DNA of 60,317 nt. Origin: a virus. The notes beneath the pieces were generated by a model. The model was not told where the DNA came from. It saw only the letters and a program-made list of their open reading frames with translations, and ran no database searches. This document shows positions 15,952 through 25,500 of the stretch, one piece after another (within the stretch, counting starts at the first letter, position 1; each line of letters begins with the position of its first letter). The position numbers and the translations under genes are program-made. Location of the stretch: positions 1 through 60,317 of the IMG/VR virus record IMGVR_UViG_3300044841_000118, one strand, 5' to 3'.

Positions 15952-17865
15952 TTAGTTCGCCCTCTTCCAGTTCTTGTTCTTCGCCAGCAAATCATCGACT
16001 TTGTCCATGGTGGTTGTCCCGCCGCGGCCCTTGTCGTCCACAATCCGGACAGGGATAGAGGCTCCGAAGTGCGCGCGCACGAACCGGTTGTGGTCCGCGT
16101 ACACACGCATGCGATCACCCAGCGCAATGCGCGCCGCGCGCACGGCTTCGTCGATCTGCGCAGTGTTGAAGTTCTTCGGGAAGTTCTCCTGCGCGAGCTT
16201 AATCTTGGCGTCTGATGTGGCGCCGCCCTGAGCGAAGATCGAGCCGTATTGCTCCGCGATATCGTTCATCAACTGATGAAGCGTCACACCTTCGGGGCTG
16301 CCGGACTGGATACGGCCCCAAGCCTGTACATCGTTCAATGCCGGCAGTGATGTAATCCCGGCCTTATGCGCCTCCTGCTGCAACTCGGACAGCAGTCCGC
16401 TCTTGCCGTCGCTGCCGGTCAGCGTAACGTTGGCCTTCACCTTAGTCTGGACGGGGACGCTGTTGAACTCCTTCGCCTCCTGGCGCTGGCCCTCAAAGTC
16501 GTACTTGCCGCCGGAGAGTTTCAGGATGCGGTCCTGCACGTCCTGACGGAACTTGGACGCTTCCTTACCCATGCCTTTGCCGACGGTGTCGATGGTATCG
16601 TTTCCGGCAATGATGTTTTTGGCGGCGCGACCAACGCGGTCATCCGCGTTGTTGGGATCAGACACGTCCGATGCAGCATCTGCCGCCTGACTGGTCTGCG
16701 TGGCTCGGCCTGCCCGGGCAGTCTGGTGTGATTTCGCGTCGGAAGCATGAGCAGCGCCAAGCCGCTGGGCCGCCTGCGCCTGTTTATCCGCGAGGTCCGC
16801 CGCATCCATGGCGACCTTCTGCTGCTTCTGCCGATCCGTCTCCTGCTGGAGTTGATACTGCGTGTGCTTGTTCTTCAGCGCGATGTACTGGCTCGCATCC
16901 AGTTGCTTGCCCGGCTGTAGGATGTCGGCCGCGTTCTGCCCCATGGTGTCAAGGAAGCCGTCCTTCTTCCACGCGTTCAGCGTGACGTCTGACAATGGCA
17001 CCTTGCCCTTGGGATCGAACGCCGAGTAAACGTACTGGTAGTGGTGCTCGCCAGTCTGCGCGTCGACGCTCTCCTTCATACCGACCGGCTCCCAGTCCAA
17101 CGCACTTGCGCCAGGATTGCTCTGGATGGTCTTCTGCATCTCTTCTTCGGGAACTTGGTCGAAGGTCGGTTTCAGTCCCGCGTCGAGGTACGGGGCCACA
17201 TTCGTCTTGCCGGCCTGCGCGTGCTTCTGGTGGGTGTCGTAATCCTGTGCCTGCGTTTCCTGATTTAGCTTCAGGGTCCCGATGTTTGAATGAGCGATCT
17301 GTGCCTTCAACAGTTGCCCGTTGACGTCGGTCTCCTGCTGGTCCCGCTGGTTCTTGTCAGCGGTCATTTGATTTTTGAACTGGTTCTGCGCCTGCTCCCG
17401 CCGGCCTTCATCCTGTTGACCCTTCATCTGTTCGACAGCGCCTGCGCCTGCGACGGCACCGGCCAGCGGACTTCCACCTGCCGCGCGCGCGGCCTGCCCA
17501 CCAACGGCTCCACCAACCAACGCACCTGCTAGGATGCGCCGGAAGAGTTCGCCGGGCTTCATGTTGCTCACCGTCGTGACGGTCTGTCCAGTTTTCGGAT
17601 CGATGCTGTAGTTAGCTTCCTTGCCGAGCGCGCCGAGCAACTGCTGCCCGATGCCCGCAAGATGGCTGGTCTTCGCGGCTTGAACCTTCGCTGTTACATC
17701 CGGCTCCGTCGGATTCAGAGCCGCGACTTGCGCGTTCGGCTGCGGCGCGGGGGTTGTCTGCTGTACAGGAACTGGACTCGGCTGCGCCTCTGCCGGTGCG
17801 GTTGGTTCGCCGGCGGGCTGCGCGTCTCCCTGGGGTACTTGCTCGTCGTTCTCTTCCGGACCCAT
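15952..17865 (-). CDS. Putative ejection/internal virion protein with Gly/Ala-rich hydrophobic segment (637 aa)
   Basis: The N-terminus is rich in Pro, Gln and Ala. A Gly/Ala hydrophobic segment (RILAGALVGGAVGGQAARAA) lies near residue 115 and may insert into a membrane during DNA entry. The rest is Gln/Lys-rich and helical (QQETDVNGQLLKAQ). It lies three bases upstream of the 14080-15948 gene. The role as an ejection protein is inferred from composition and position. Confidence 0.5.
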   Translation of the reverse strand: MGPEENDEQVPQGDAQPAGEPTAPAEAQPSPVPVQQTTPAPQPNAQVAALNPTEPDVTAKVQAAKTSHLAGIGQQLLGALGKEANYSIDPKTGQTVTTVSNMKPGELFRRILAGALVGGAVGGQAARAAGGSPLAGAVAGAGAVEQMKGQQDEGRREQAQNQFKNQMTADKNQRDQQETDVNGQLLKAQIAHSNIGTLKLNQETQAQDYDTHQKHAQAGKTNVAPYLDAGLKPTFDQVPEEEMQKTIQSNPGASALDWEPVGMKESVDAQTGEHHYQYVYSAFDPKGKVPLSDVTLNAWKKDGFLDTMGQNAADILQPGKQLDASQYIALKNKHTQYQLQQETDRQKQQKVAMDAADLADKQAQAAQRLGAAHASDAKSHQTARAGRATQTSQAADAASDVSDPNNADDRVGRAAKNIIAGNDTIDTVGKGMGKEASKFRQDVQDRILKLSGGKYDFEGQRQEAKEFNSVPVQTKVKANVTLTGSDGKSGLLSELQQEAHKAGITSLPALNDVQAWGRIQSGSPEGVTLHQLMNDIAEQYGSIFAQGGATSDAKIKLAQENFPKNFNTAQIDEAVRAARIALGDRMRVYADHNRFVRAHFGASIPVRIVDDKGRGGTTTMDKVDDLLAKNKNWKRAN

Positions 17866-18272
17866 TAGCGGGGCTCCTTGTCACTCTGAAAATTGGCGGT
17901 GAATATTGTTAGATGAGTTTCGCGGGAAATACTTGCATCTTTCAGCGCGCGGCGGAGGAATTTCACCACCTGCTCCACGCCTCCCAGTTCGCGTATGCCA
18001 TAGGCGGCCAGCAGATTGCGTAGCGAGTCGTCAGCCTTGATCCGGGACCGGGACTTGCCCGATAGCTTGAGTTCCATGTCGACGACGGACGCCTTGTAGC
18101 CATTGACGAACGAAGGGAAGACACGTCTCCCTTCCTCATCCAGTTCGTGCTTACCAGGGCGCGCAAAGGAGCGGAGGAGGAGCGGACTCCGAAGTCGGTA
18201 GGCCGTAGACTCCGGCTCGTGCGCCCGGTTCAGGTGTGCAATTGCGTCAACGAGTGCTTCTGCTTTGTTCAT
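17865..18272 (-). CDS. Hypothetical protein (135 aa)
   Basis: The stop shares bases with the next start. It has a basic helical centre (KLSGKSRSRIKADDSLRNLL). It sits in the ejection-protein block. No family recognised. Confidence 0.5.
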   Translation of the reverse strand: MNKAEALVDAIAHLNRAHEPESTAYRLRSPLLLRSFARPGKHELDEEGRRVFPSFVNGYKASVVDMELKLSGKSRSRIKADDSLRNLLAAYGIRELGGVEQVVKFLRRALKDASISRETHLTIFTANFQSDKEPR

Positions 18273-18276
18273 GAGG

Positions 18277-18903
18277 TTAGCTGCCCATCACCTTCTTGGC
18301 GATTTTTGTGGCGCGTGGCGTATCGTCGTCATCGTCGCCGTCTACATCCGGTTCGTTGTCGGCGCAGCAGGACTTGTCTTCTACCGGATGCCCTTTCATA
18401 GAGCACCAGCGCGGACGCCCTTCGGAGTCGGGCTGATTCAGTATCCCTTCGCCGTACTCACAGCGCTCACACCCAAAGCCGCGCGGGTTCGGTGTGGTGC
18501 CGAAGTCCATGCGTGTGTCGTTGAATCGACCGCCGGGACAGTACTTCCCTTCCGGGTCGCCGAAATTCGTGACCTCCCAGAATCCGCAACTGGACTGGTG
18601 CGGCTTGGCGATCACTTCGGTGATACGGATGAGGCAGGCGTCGCCGGGGGCGAGCTTGTTGCAGGCCGCCGAAGACCCGTCCTTCAATCCGCCACAGAGG
18701 TAGGCACCCATGGGGTCGTACGTGTTGGAGAGGCCGCACCGCGAGTCTGCGTACTGCGCCAGCCGGACGCTGTCCATGCGGCGCTTCGCGTACATCACCT
18801 CGTCTTCCACGGTGATGCTGGTCGGCATGATGAACAGGCCGTCGTCGCCGACCGGTGCGTAAAGGATGGGTCTCCCCTGCTGCTTGTCTGTTTGTTTGCT
18901 CAT
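18277..18903 (-). CDS. Cysteine-rich protein with KKVMGS tail (208 aa)
   Basis: Eleven cysteines are spread over residues 55-175, including CERC and a CC pair near the end. The acidic tail DGDDDDDTPRATKIAKK ends in KKVMGS. The cysteines could hold zinc or an iron-sulfur cluster, which would be unusual for an ejection-module gene. It starts at ATG 18903. No family is recognised. Confidence 0.5.
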   Translation of the reverse strand: MSKQTDKQQGRPILYAPVGDDGLFIMPTSITVEDEVMYAKRRMDSVRLAQYADSRCGLSNTYDPMGAYLCGGLKDGSSAACNKLAPGDACLIRITEVIAKPHQSSCGFWEVTNFGDPEGKYCPGGRFNDTRMDFGTTPNPRGFGCERCEYGEGILNQPDSEGRPRWCSMKGHPVEDKSCCADNEPDVDGDDDDDTPRATKIAKKVMGS

Positions 18904-18933
18904 ATCTTAGAAGCTCGGCATGGTTATGGGGCG

Positions 18934-19686
18934 TTACCCGCCCATGATTTTCTTGCCGATCGCGCCACCACCGGCTCCACCGAGGAACGCGTCCGCCGCG
19001 CCTCCGAGCAGGCCAGCCCCGATGTTCCATGGATTCGCCGCATCCGCCATCTGCGTGTTCTGTTGCGCGGAGTTATAAGCTGTGGTGCCTGCTCCAGTAG
19101 CCGACCCGGCTGCTGCGTTCGGGTTCTCGATACTGGATAGGGTGTTGAGACTGGACACCGCGTTGTTGTAGTTCGCGTTGCCCTGCTGGTACCCGGCGTT
19201 GGTGATGCCCAACTGCTGCTGCGACTGCTGCCCGGCCGCTGCGTTGGCATTCTGCGCTGCGATCTGAGAGGTCACACCCTGCGGGATCACCGCGTTGCCT
19301 CCGCCAGCCGCCGCGATGTTCTCGCCGGACGCTTGCTTGGCTGCTGCATAGTTCGCCGCAGTTCCGCTGTCTGCCTGTGTCCGCAGGGCCGCATCCTGTT
19401 GCGCACCGAAGCCGTACTGGCCGGGGCCGCCCTGCAAGGTCGACGTCAGCGAGTTCGTCAGATTGCCCAGCGTGGATGCCTGATTCTTGAATGTGGATCC
19501 GTAGTCGTTCTGCAGCGTGTTGTAGAAGCTCTGCTGTGAGTTGGCCAGGCTGGTCTGCTGCGAGCTCGGGCCTTTGCACAGCGCAATCGGCGAGCCTGCG
19601 GGCAGATCGTATCCTTCTTCGAAGACGCACACGTAGCGGCCTTCTTCATCATTCCAGCGGTACTCTGCCCTTGTGGTTATGCGCAC
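18934..19686 (-). CDS. Putative virion/ejection protein, Gln/Asn/Ala-rich, with KKIMGG tail
   Basis: Starts at GTG 19686. The sequence is rich in Gln, Asn, Ala and Gly with repeated QQSQQQ-type tracts, and the C-terminus has a Gly/Ala hydrophobic part followed by GKKIMGG. This low-complexity pattern is typical of podovirus internal proteins and tail-tip proteins. The overlap with the upstream gene is ten bases. Confidence 0.5.
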   Translation of the reverse strand: MRITTRAEYRWNDEEGRYVCVFEEGYDLPAGSPIALCKGPSSQQTSLANSQQSFYNTLQNDYGSTFKNQASTLGNLTNSLTSTLQGGPGQYGFGAQQDAALRTQADSGTAANYAAAKQASGENIAAAGGGNAVIPQGVTSQIAAQNANAAAGQQSQQQLGITNAGYQQGNANYNNAVSSLNTLSSIENPNAAAGSATGAGTTAYNSAQQNTQMADAANPWNIGAGLLGGAADAFLGGAGGGAIGKKIMGG

Positions 19687-20147
19687 GTCTTCTTCTCCAG
19701 GTCAGACAGCCGCAGCCGGTAGACGGTATGCGGCAAACGTTCAAAAATCTGGTTGGCGGCCAGGGTCTCGGTGCCCTTGTCGCTGCTCAGGAAATAAATC
19801 TCGCCGGTTCCCTTCAGGTACCCCAGCGAAACTGCGAACTGCAGCAGTTCTTTCATCGCGCGGCTCACGTCTGGTTTGCTGATCCCCGGGCGAAAGGCCA
19901 TGCCTTCGAGGAACATCGGCGTCTCTGCTACGGGCCGGGGTTTGCTCTCAGCGTCGATCAGCAGCGGCTGCTGCAGCGGCAGGAAGGCCAGCGGGCCGTC
20001 CTCGTCGAACGCACACATGGTGATGGTGTTTTCATACGTCGCCACCATGGGATCGAAATCGCTCTGCTCGCGGTTCGCCATCGCCCACTCGAAGAACACC
20101 GGGGCTTCCTGTTCGCGCGCAATCCGGCAGTAGATGTGCGATCGCAC
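19677..20147 (-). CDS. Hypothetical protein, possible GNAT-like fold (156 aa)
   Basis: GTG start at 20147, in an overlap with the upstream stop. The pattern of alternating strands and helices (ITMCAFDEDGPLAFLPL, then ISKPDVSRAMKELLQFAVSLGY and a final strand HTVYRLRLSDLEKK) is compatible with an acetyltransferase fold, but no acetyl-CoA loop is clear. Kept as hypothetical. Confidence 0.45.
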   Translation of the reverse strand: MRSHIYCRIAREQEAPVFFEWAMANREQSDFDPMVATYENTITMCAFDEDGPLAFLPLQQPLLIDAESKPRPVAETPMFLEGMAFRPGISKPDVSRAMKELLQFAVSLGYLKGTGEIYFLSSDKGTETLAANQIFERLPHTVYRLRLSDLEKKTCA

Positions 20148-20551
20148 TAGCGATTCTCCTCAGACGAAACGATGGTCGGCGGACCGGGAATCTGCGGCAT
20201 CGGCATATACCCGCCGGGGAATGAGCGGGCAAACATGATAGGCAGCAGCGATTGCAGCCAGTGGCTGAGCGCACCGATGCTGGTTTGAATGGCGTCGATC
20301 TTGCCCCGCATCTCTTCGCGCGGAACGAACCTCTCACTCAGAGTGTCGAACTTGCCGGCGTGGTCATCCAGACGCTCCCCGTGGTCTACCAAGGTCTTGT
20401 TCGTTGTCTCTTCCCAAGCCGCGCGCGTCGCCTCGTTGGCCGCGTGTAGTTCCTTCTGCTGCAACAGCTGCTTGCGGTTGTTGTAGAGCAGGATGGCGAT
20501 GGTAACGAGTGGCGGGAGGACGTCGTGGAGATAGGGGGGAAGAGAGGTCAC
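20147..20551 (-). CDS. Small protein with N-terminal membrane segment and coiled coil (spanin-like topology)
   Basis: Starts at GTG 20551. Residues 11-23 (VLPPLVTIAILLY) form one hydrophobic segment, followed by a charged helix rich in Gln, Lys and Glu (residues 25-80) and a Pro-rich tail. A single membrane anchor plus coiled coil is the layout of an i-spanin. The location beside tail genes and not the holin makes this uncertain. Confidence 0.4.
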   Translation of the reverse strand: MTSLPPYLHDVLPPLVTIAILLYNNRKQLLQQKELHAANEATRAAWEETTNKTLVDHGERLDDHAGKFDTLSERFVPREEMRGKIDAIQTSIGALSHWLQSLLPIMFARSFPGGYMPMPQIPGPPTIVSSEENR

Positions 20552-20606
20552 GTGGGCCGGTGTGCTTTCGAGAGGATGGGTCTACGAAGGGCGGTGCGGG
20601 GTGCTA

Positions 20607-21104
20607 CTAAACCAAGGTGAGCGTCAGAACGCCGCTGACCACCTGCAACCGGTACGTGTTCCCATTGGTCGTATCAGGGATCACAATGCCGCCGGACGCG
20701 CTGGTGTCGAACTCTGGCGCGTGGACAGTGCCGGTAAAGGTGGCACCGGCAAGTGCTGCTCCGCCGATAGCGGCGAGGGTGCCGGATGGTAGGTCAGCGG
20801 TGGTGAGCGCGCGGAAGGTCGGCGCTGCTGCGGTGCCGCTCGCCGGGCCAGCCCAGAAGGTGTTGGCTGTCTGCGTCGCGAGTGTGGCGGTGATGGTTCC
20901 GTTCGCGGTCAGCGGGGATCCGGTGATGGTGAAGATACCGGGGAAAGTCAGGCCGACGCTCTGCAACGCGACGGCGAATGTCGCATCTTCGCGCAGAAAC
21001 TTTGTCGTGCCAGGCGTCGATCCCGGGTCAGGGACGAAGCCTGGCGCATGGTTCGGGCCGGAGGCACCCATCTGCGTGTTCTGTGTGAGAATCTTCGCCG
21101 ACAT
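20607..21104 (-). CDS. Putative tail fibre protein with 'ALTTADLPSGT' motif
   Basis: Starts at ATG 21104, overlapping the upstream stop (TAATG). The stretch FWAGPASGTAAAPTFRALTT followed by ADLPSG is a hallmark of many phage collar and tail fibre proteins. The C-terminus is beta-rich. It likely forms part of the adsorption apparatus. Confidence 0.6.
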   Translation of the reverse strand: MSAKILTQNTQMGASGPNHAPGFVPDPGSTPGTTKFLREDATFAVALQSVGLTFPGIFTITGSPLTANGTITATLATQTANTFWAGPASGTAAAPTFRALTTADLPSGTLAAIGGAALAGATFTGTVHAPEFDTSASGGIVIPDTTNGNTYRLQVVSGVLTLTLV

Positions 21105-21892
21105 TAGAACACCACCAGAAGCGTGTGACCGGTAGTTGGGGCGGTCGTGAAATCGATCACCCATTCCCCGGCGATGATGTTCAACGTCGCAGCGGCGGAG
21201 ACCTGATAAAAGCCGTTGTCGAAGACATCTACGCTGGTTGTCTCGGGCGCTCCGCCGACGATGCGGAACCGGGTCGTAGTTCCGTTCGGCACCGGGGCGA
21301 GTGCGTACTGCGCGCGGTCATCGACAATGTCGGGGGTGAAGATAGCGAATGGCGTTGCGCTGGCGGCGGGTGCTGTGGTGAAGACCACTGTCCAGTTTCC
21401 GGACACCCGGTTCAGCGTGTAGTCGGTACCGGGAATCAGCAGATGCCCGTCCGCGCTGTAGACGTCCACGTACGCGCCGTTAGGTAGCCCCGTCGGGAAC
21501 GTGAATGAGGTGATTGTGCCGTCTGCGATAGGCGTGAGTCCGTACTGCTGCCGCGCGTCCACCGGTGTTGCGTACACAGCCGCCATCGTCACGCTGGCTG
21601 CGGGGGGTGTAACGAACGCCACCTGACTGCCGCTCAGGGTATACGCGCTGGTCGGTTGCAGCAGCCCGCCCACGAAGATGTCGGTGTAGCCGCCGGGGAC
21701 CGGCCCCTGGATGGTGAAGGATCCATTCGACCCATCCGGCACGGGCGTCGTGGGGTACTGCTGCCGCGTCGTCTGCGCGCTCACGGTGACGCTCTTGTTC
21801 AGCGTCGCTGTCCCGCCGCCGAACAGACCTGCCCCGGCCACGACGGTGACGCCGACAGTGCTCGAGACGGGTTGCGGGTAGAGTTGGGGCAT
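21104..21892 (-). CDS. Tail fibre-type protein with three beta repeats
   Basis: The 262-residue product has at least three units of roughly 60 residues with the pattern Tyr-x-L/T-x-PVPDG...F...(Y/D)...YTL...ViFTTAP. Repeats of this kind form extended beta rods. Start and stop both overlap neighbours (one base or TAATG), so the fibre genes are co-translated. Confidence 0.6.
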   Translation of the reverse strand: MPQLYPQPVSSTVGVTVVAGAGLFGGGTATLNKSVTVSAQTTRQQYPTTPVPDGSNGSFTIQGPVPGGYTDIFVGGLLQPTSAYTLSGSQVAFVTPPAASVTMAAVYATPVDARQQYGLTPIADGTITSFTFPTGLPNGAYVDVYSADGHLLIPGTDYTLNRVSGNWTVVFTTAPAASATPFAIFTPDIVDDRAQYALAPVPNGTTTRFRIVGGAPETTSVDVFDNGFYQVSAAATLNIIAGEWVIDFTTAPTTGHTLLVVF

Positions 21893-22593
21893 TAGGCTTG
21901 AATCACAGCGAACGAGAAGGACACGTTGAGGATCGTGCTGCTGCCTACCGGGTTGGTCACGGTGACATAGATCGTGCTGACGCGGGTGTTGTCGTCGTTG
22001 AACCCGATCACGATCGGTGAGCAGGTCCAGTCCATCTCATTGGGCGCCAGCAGCAGAAAGTCAGCGATGATGCCGGACTCTGAGCCGGGTACCACCGGGC
22101 TGGTCTGGCTGCGGCCCAGATCAGCAACCTGCGCGGCCTTGGTCGAGTACATCCGGATGCGCGCCGGCGCGTTGACAGTGACGTGAAGCAGAGCAAACAC
22201 CGTCGCCATCGAAACCGACACCTGGATGGACTGTCCCTGGTTCAGGACCGGTGTGGTCACCGAAGCATTCTGAATCGTCTGCGCCGCTACGCTGCTGCCC
22301 GTCGTGCCTGCGGAGGAAGAGCCACCAGTGCCGATAACCGTCGTGGTCGACCCCGACGAAGCTCCGCCGTTGTTGGTCGGCTGCGACGGCGTCATGGTGC
22401 GCGTCTGGGGAATCCCCGGCATGTCGAACTGGCGCAGCGAATCAGGGGTGACCGAGACCGGGGGCAGAGGACAGCGGAGGAAGTTCGGCGCGGCCTGCGC
22501 AGCCTTGACATCACCACCACTCGGCGTGGGCCGGGTGGTCGGCTCGTATCTCTCCCGGTTGATCGGTGCTGTCGCTTCTGCTAGGGTCGCCAT
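21892..22593 (-). CDS. Structural protein, Ser/Gly/Thr-rich N-terminus (233 aa)
   Basis: ATG 22593, overlapping the tail tube stop, is preferred over an upstream in-frame start. The first 100 residues contain a Ser/Gly/Thr-rich linker (GASSGSTTTVIGTGGSSSAG), the rest is beta-rich (ATVFALLHVTVNAPARIR). It is probably a virion surface or tail component. No family recognised. Confidence 0.5.
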   Translation of the reverse strand: MATLAEATAPINRERYEPTTRPTPSGGDVKAAQAAPNFLRCPLPPVSVTPDSLRQFDMPGIPQTRTMTPSQPTNNGGASSGSTTTVIGTGGSSSAGTTGSSVAAQTIQNASVTTPVLNQGQSIQVSVSMATVFALLHVTVNAPARIRMYSTKAAQVADLGRSQTSPVVPGSESGIIADFLLLAPNEMDWTCSPIVIGFNDDNTRVSTIYVTVTNPVGSSTILNVSFSFAVIQA

Positions 22594-25500
22594 TATTTCT
22601 CGGAAGAATAGCCGCCGTACAATGTGAGACTTAGAAGCTCGTTGGCAGCGTCTTCTGCGGGCCATGCGAACTTGATCTGCATGTGACGGCAGATTGCGGG
22701 CAACTGTGTCTGCGAGAAGTACCGGCGGTCCATGTAGAGGGAGGCGCTGGCCGGCAGTTGCGTCGGGTCGGGAACGTTGTTCGGCAGCGCCTCGAAGGTT
22801 CCGGATATCTCGTCGAGCAGCACGCTAATCGACGCGCGCGACCCGAGAGCACTGGCGTCCGTCGTCAGGAAGGAGAGTTCGGCAATCTGGCCGGGCAGTG
22901 CGAGCACTAGCGAACCGATGATGCCGAATGCTGTGAAGGCCGTACCGTTGTCAGTGTTGGCGGACAGGTTGCGCTGCAGGAGTTGGCCGGATCCGGTGGG
23001 TCCGACCAGTAGTTTGTGCACGCCCGGGGTGATCTCGATGGACTGGACCGCCTTGACGCCGCCAGTTATGGTCGCGAACGGACTCCACATCATGCCGGTC
23101 TCGGGCGCGGGCGTGGGGCACAGCCGGTACCATCCGGTCGAACCGTTCGCCACGTACAAGGCCTTGTCCTGTGAGCCGTCCACATGCCAGCTGACGTACA
23201 CCTGCGTCGGGTCCCACAACTGAAGCTGGTCGCCGATCGGGAAGCCCACTTCGGAGACTCCGGAGCTCGGGTCGAGCGCGATCAACTGCCGGTCGGCCGT
23301 GAAGAGGTAGATCAGCGTGCCGTTGACATCCAGCGCGTTGTAGGAGAGCAGCCCGATGCCGGTGAGGTACGGCGTGAACAGCAGCGGACTGTTCGCGGTT
23401 GCGTTGCCGACGCCCAGGTAGATGTCTGAGACGGTGAAGACCAGCAGGCCGATAGATGTCGGCACCATGCGCTTCACCGCGCTGGGAAAGGTCGCGAAGT
23501 TGATCGGCTGAAATCCGTTCGTGCCGTTGCCGATGGGCGTGTCCGGGCCGGTCGACCAGTACACCGTGTTGCCCAGCGAGACGAAGATCCGGCCAAGGTG
23601 GTAGGTCAGGTTGACCACTCCCACCAGTGGTGGCGTGTTCTGTAGCGCCGTTGGTGCCTGCAGCAGGATGTTCAGTCCGCGGTCGGTGGTCGTGTCTGTA
23701 TACCCATTGGCGAGATAGTCCTGAATCGCAAGCGTGTACGGGGTGTTTCCCGGGCCGGGGATCAGGAAGAAAGTCGCGCCGCCGTCCTGTGTCCGGAAAA
23801 TGGCCACGTAATCAACCTGCGGGTCATAATTCGCCGGGATGCCGCCGCTCACCGCTACGCCCGTGGAGGCGCGGAAGTTGCCAGTCGCCGCAGTGATCGG
23901 GCTGACATTCGACACCGTGTCGTCCAGCGTGTTGACCAGCGAAATGCAATACTCCCACCCGCCGTTGACTGTGGTCAGCGTGCCAGTGGGTGGCGAGCTC
24001 GCCTGCCCCTGGTTGATCCAGAGCAGGTTCGGATTGTCGGCGGTCGTCCCGGAAAATGTGGTGGAGAATGACGGCTGCGTCGTCCCGGACTTACCCGCTT
24101 CATACGGGTTCTGGGTGTTGTTGTTCGGGTCGATGATGTCCGCGGTCGTGATGTATGAGGTCAGCGCGATCCATGCGTAATCCGCGACCGGGCCGATGTT
24201 CGTCCAGGTGAGCGCGCCCTGCGACTCGGACACCGTCGGATAGCTCGGGGCGAAGCTCGTGTTCCAAGCCGGCCAGATGGGTTGGGTTGCACCGCTCTCT
24301 GCGGGGTCCGGGATGATGTTTTGCCCGTTGACAGTGACCTGCAGAGTCTGGCCGGAGTGGTACCAGTAGTCCCAATCGATCTCGATGGGATACGTGCCGG
24401 CGGAGGGGAAATTCACCACCACCGAGTCGGTATTCGTGCCCGCCATGTTCGTGCATCCGAACACCGGGAAATTGCTCACCGCCGTCGTGGTCTGGCCGAT
24501 GGGGTTGGTGGTGAGGCCGCTCACCATCTCGGCGCCGCCGCCGATGCCCCAGATCAGGCCGTCCTGATGGATGAGGCTGAAGGTGTACTGCCCCGGCGCA
24601 GGGACTTCGATGTTGGCGATCAGCGCGAGCGCGTAGTTCTCTGAGTTGCTGGGGAACGGGACCGTGTACCCGGTGGTCTCGCCCGCGCCGTTCAGCGTCG
24701 CCCACTGCACTGGCTTGCGGTTCGGGTTCGCTGGCGGATTGAACAGGAAGCTGTTGCCGGAAGCGGTCGCCACTGCGCTGCCCGTGGTTGTCGGGAAGGT
24801 GAGGATGCAAGCGCCCACCGGCCCGCTGTGCGGCGCGTTGTAGAGGTAGGCGTTGATCGCCCCGGTGGTCTTGATGCCGGAGAAGCCTTCAAGCTTGAAC
24901 AGGCAGGGTGTGCCGACGGCTGTACCGATGATGAACTGGCCTTGCGGGTACGTGGTATGTGGATGCCATACCAGCGAGGCCGCCGTCTGGATCATCGTCC
25001 AAATGGCCGTGCCGTCTGTCGTGGTCGTACCGACGGAAGTAGCCCATGCCGGGGCGCTGTTGCTGCTCGTGCCCGCAGTTGTCACCTTCTGCAGGTTGCC
25101 GTTGCTGTCGATGACGACTGGGTCGTTCGCGTAGAACGTGTTTGGCTGCCAGGAGTTGCTCTGACCCCCGTGAACGATGGTCGGCTTGACACTCGGCGCG
25201 GCGATGCCCCAGTTCTGGAGCGGGTTGCCGCGATTCACCCAGATGATCGTGCCGTCGTAGGTCTTGCCGAGCAGCGTCGTGTTCCAGGTCGGCTGCGTGG
25301 TGCCGGTGATCGCAGTGCCGCCGGAGAGCACGGCGGCTTTGCCAGTATCGGCGACGCTGGTGTCTGCATGGGTGAAGTTGTTCGTGAACGACGCGGTGAA
25401 GGTCGTGCCGCTCACTGCGGTGATGGTGACGGTCTGGCCGTTCAGCCAGGTCGCTGTGCTCAGGCCAGAGAACCGGATGCTCAGGTCAACGGCGAGGATC

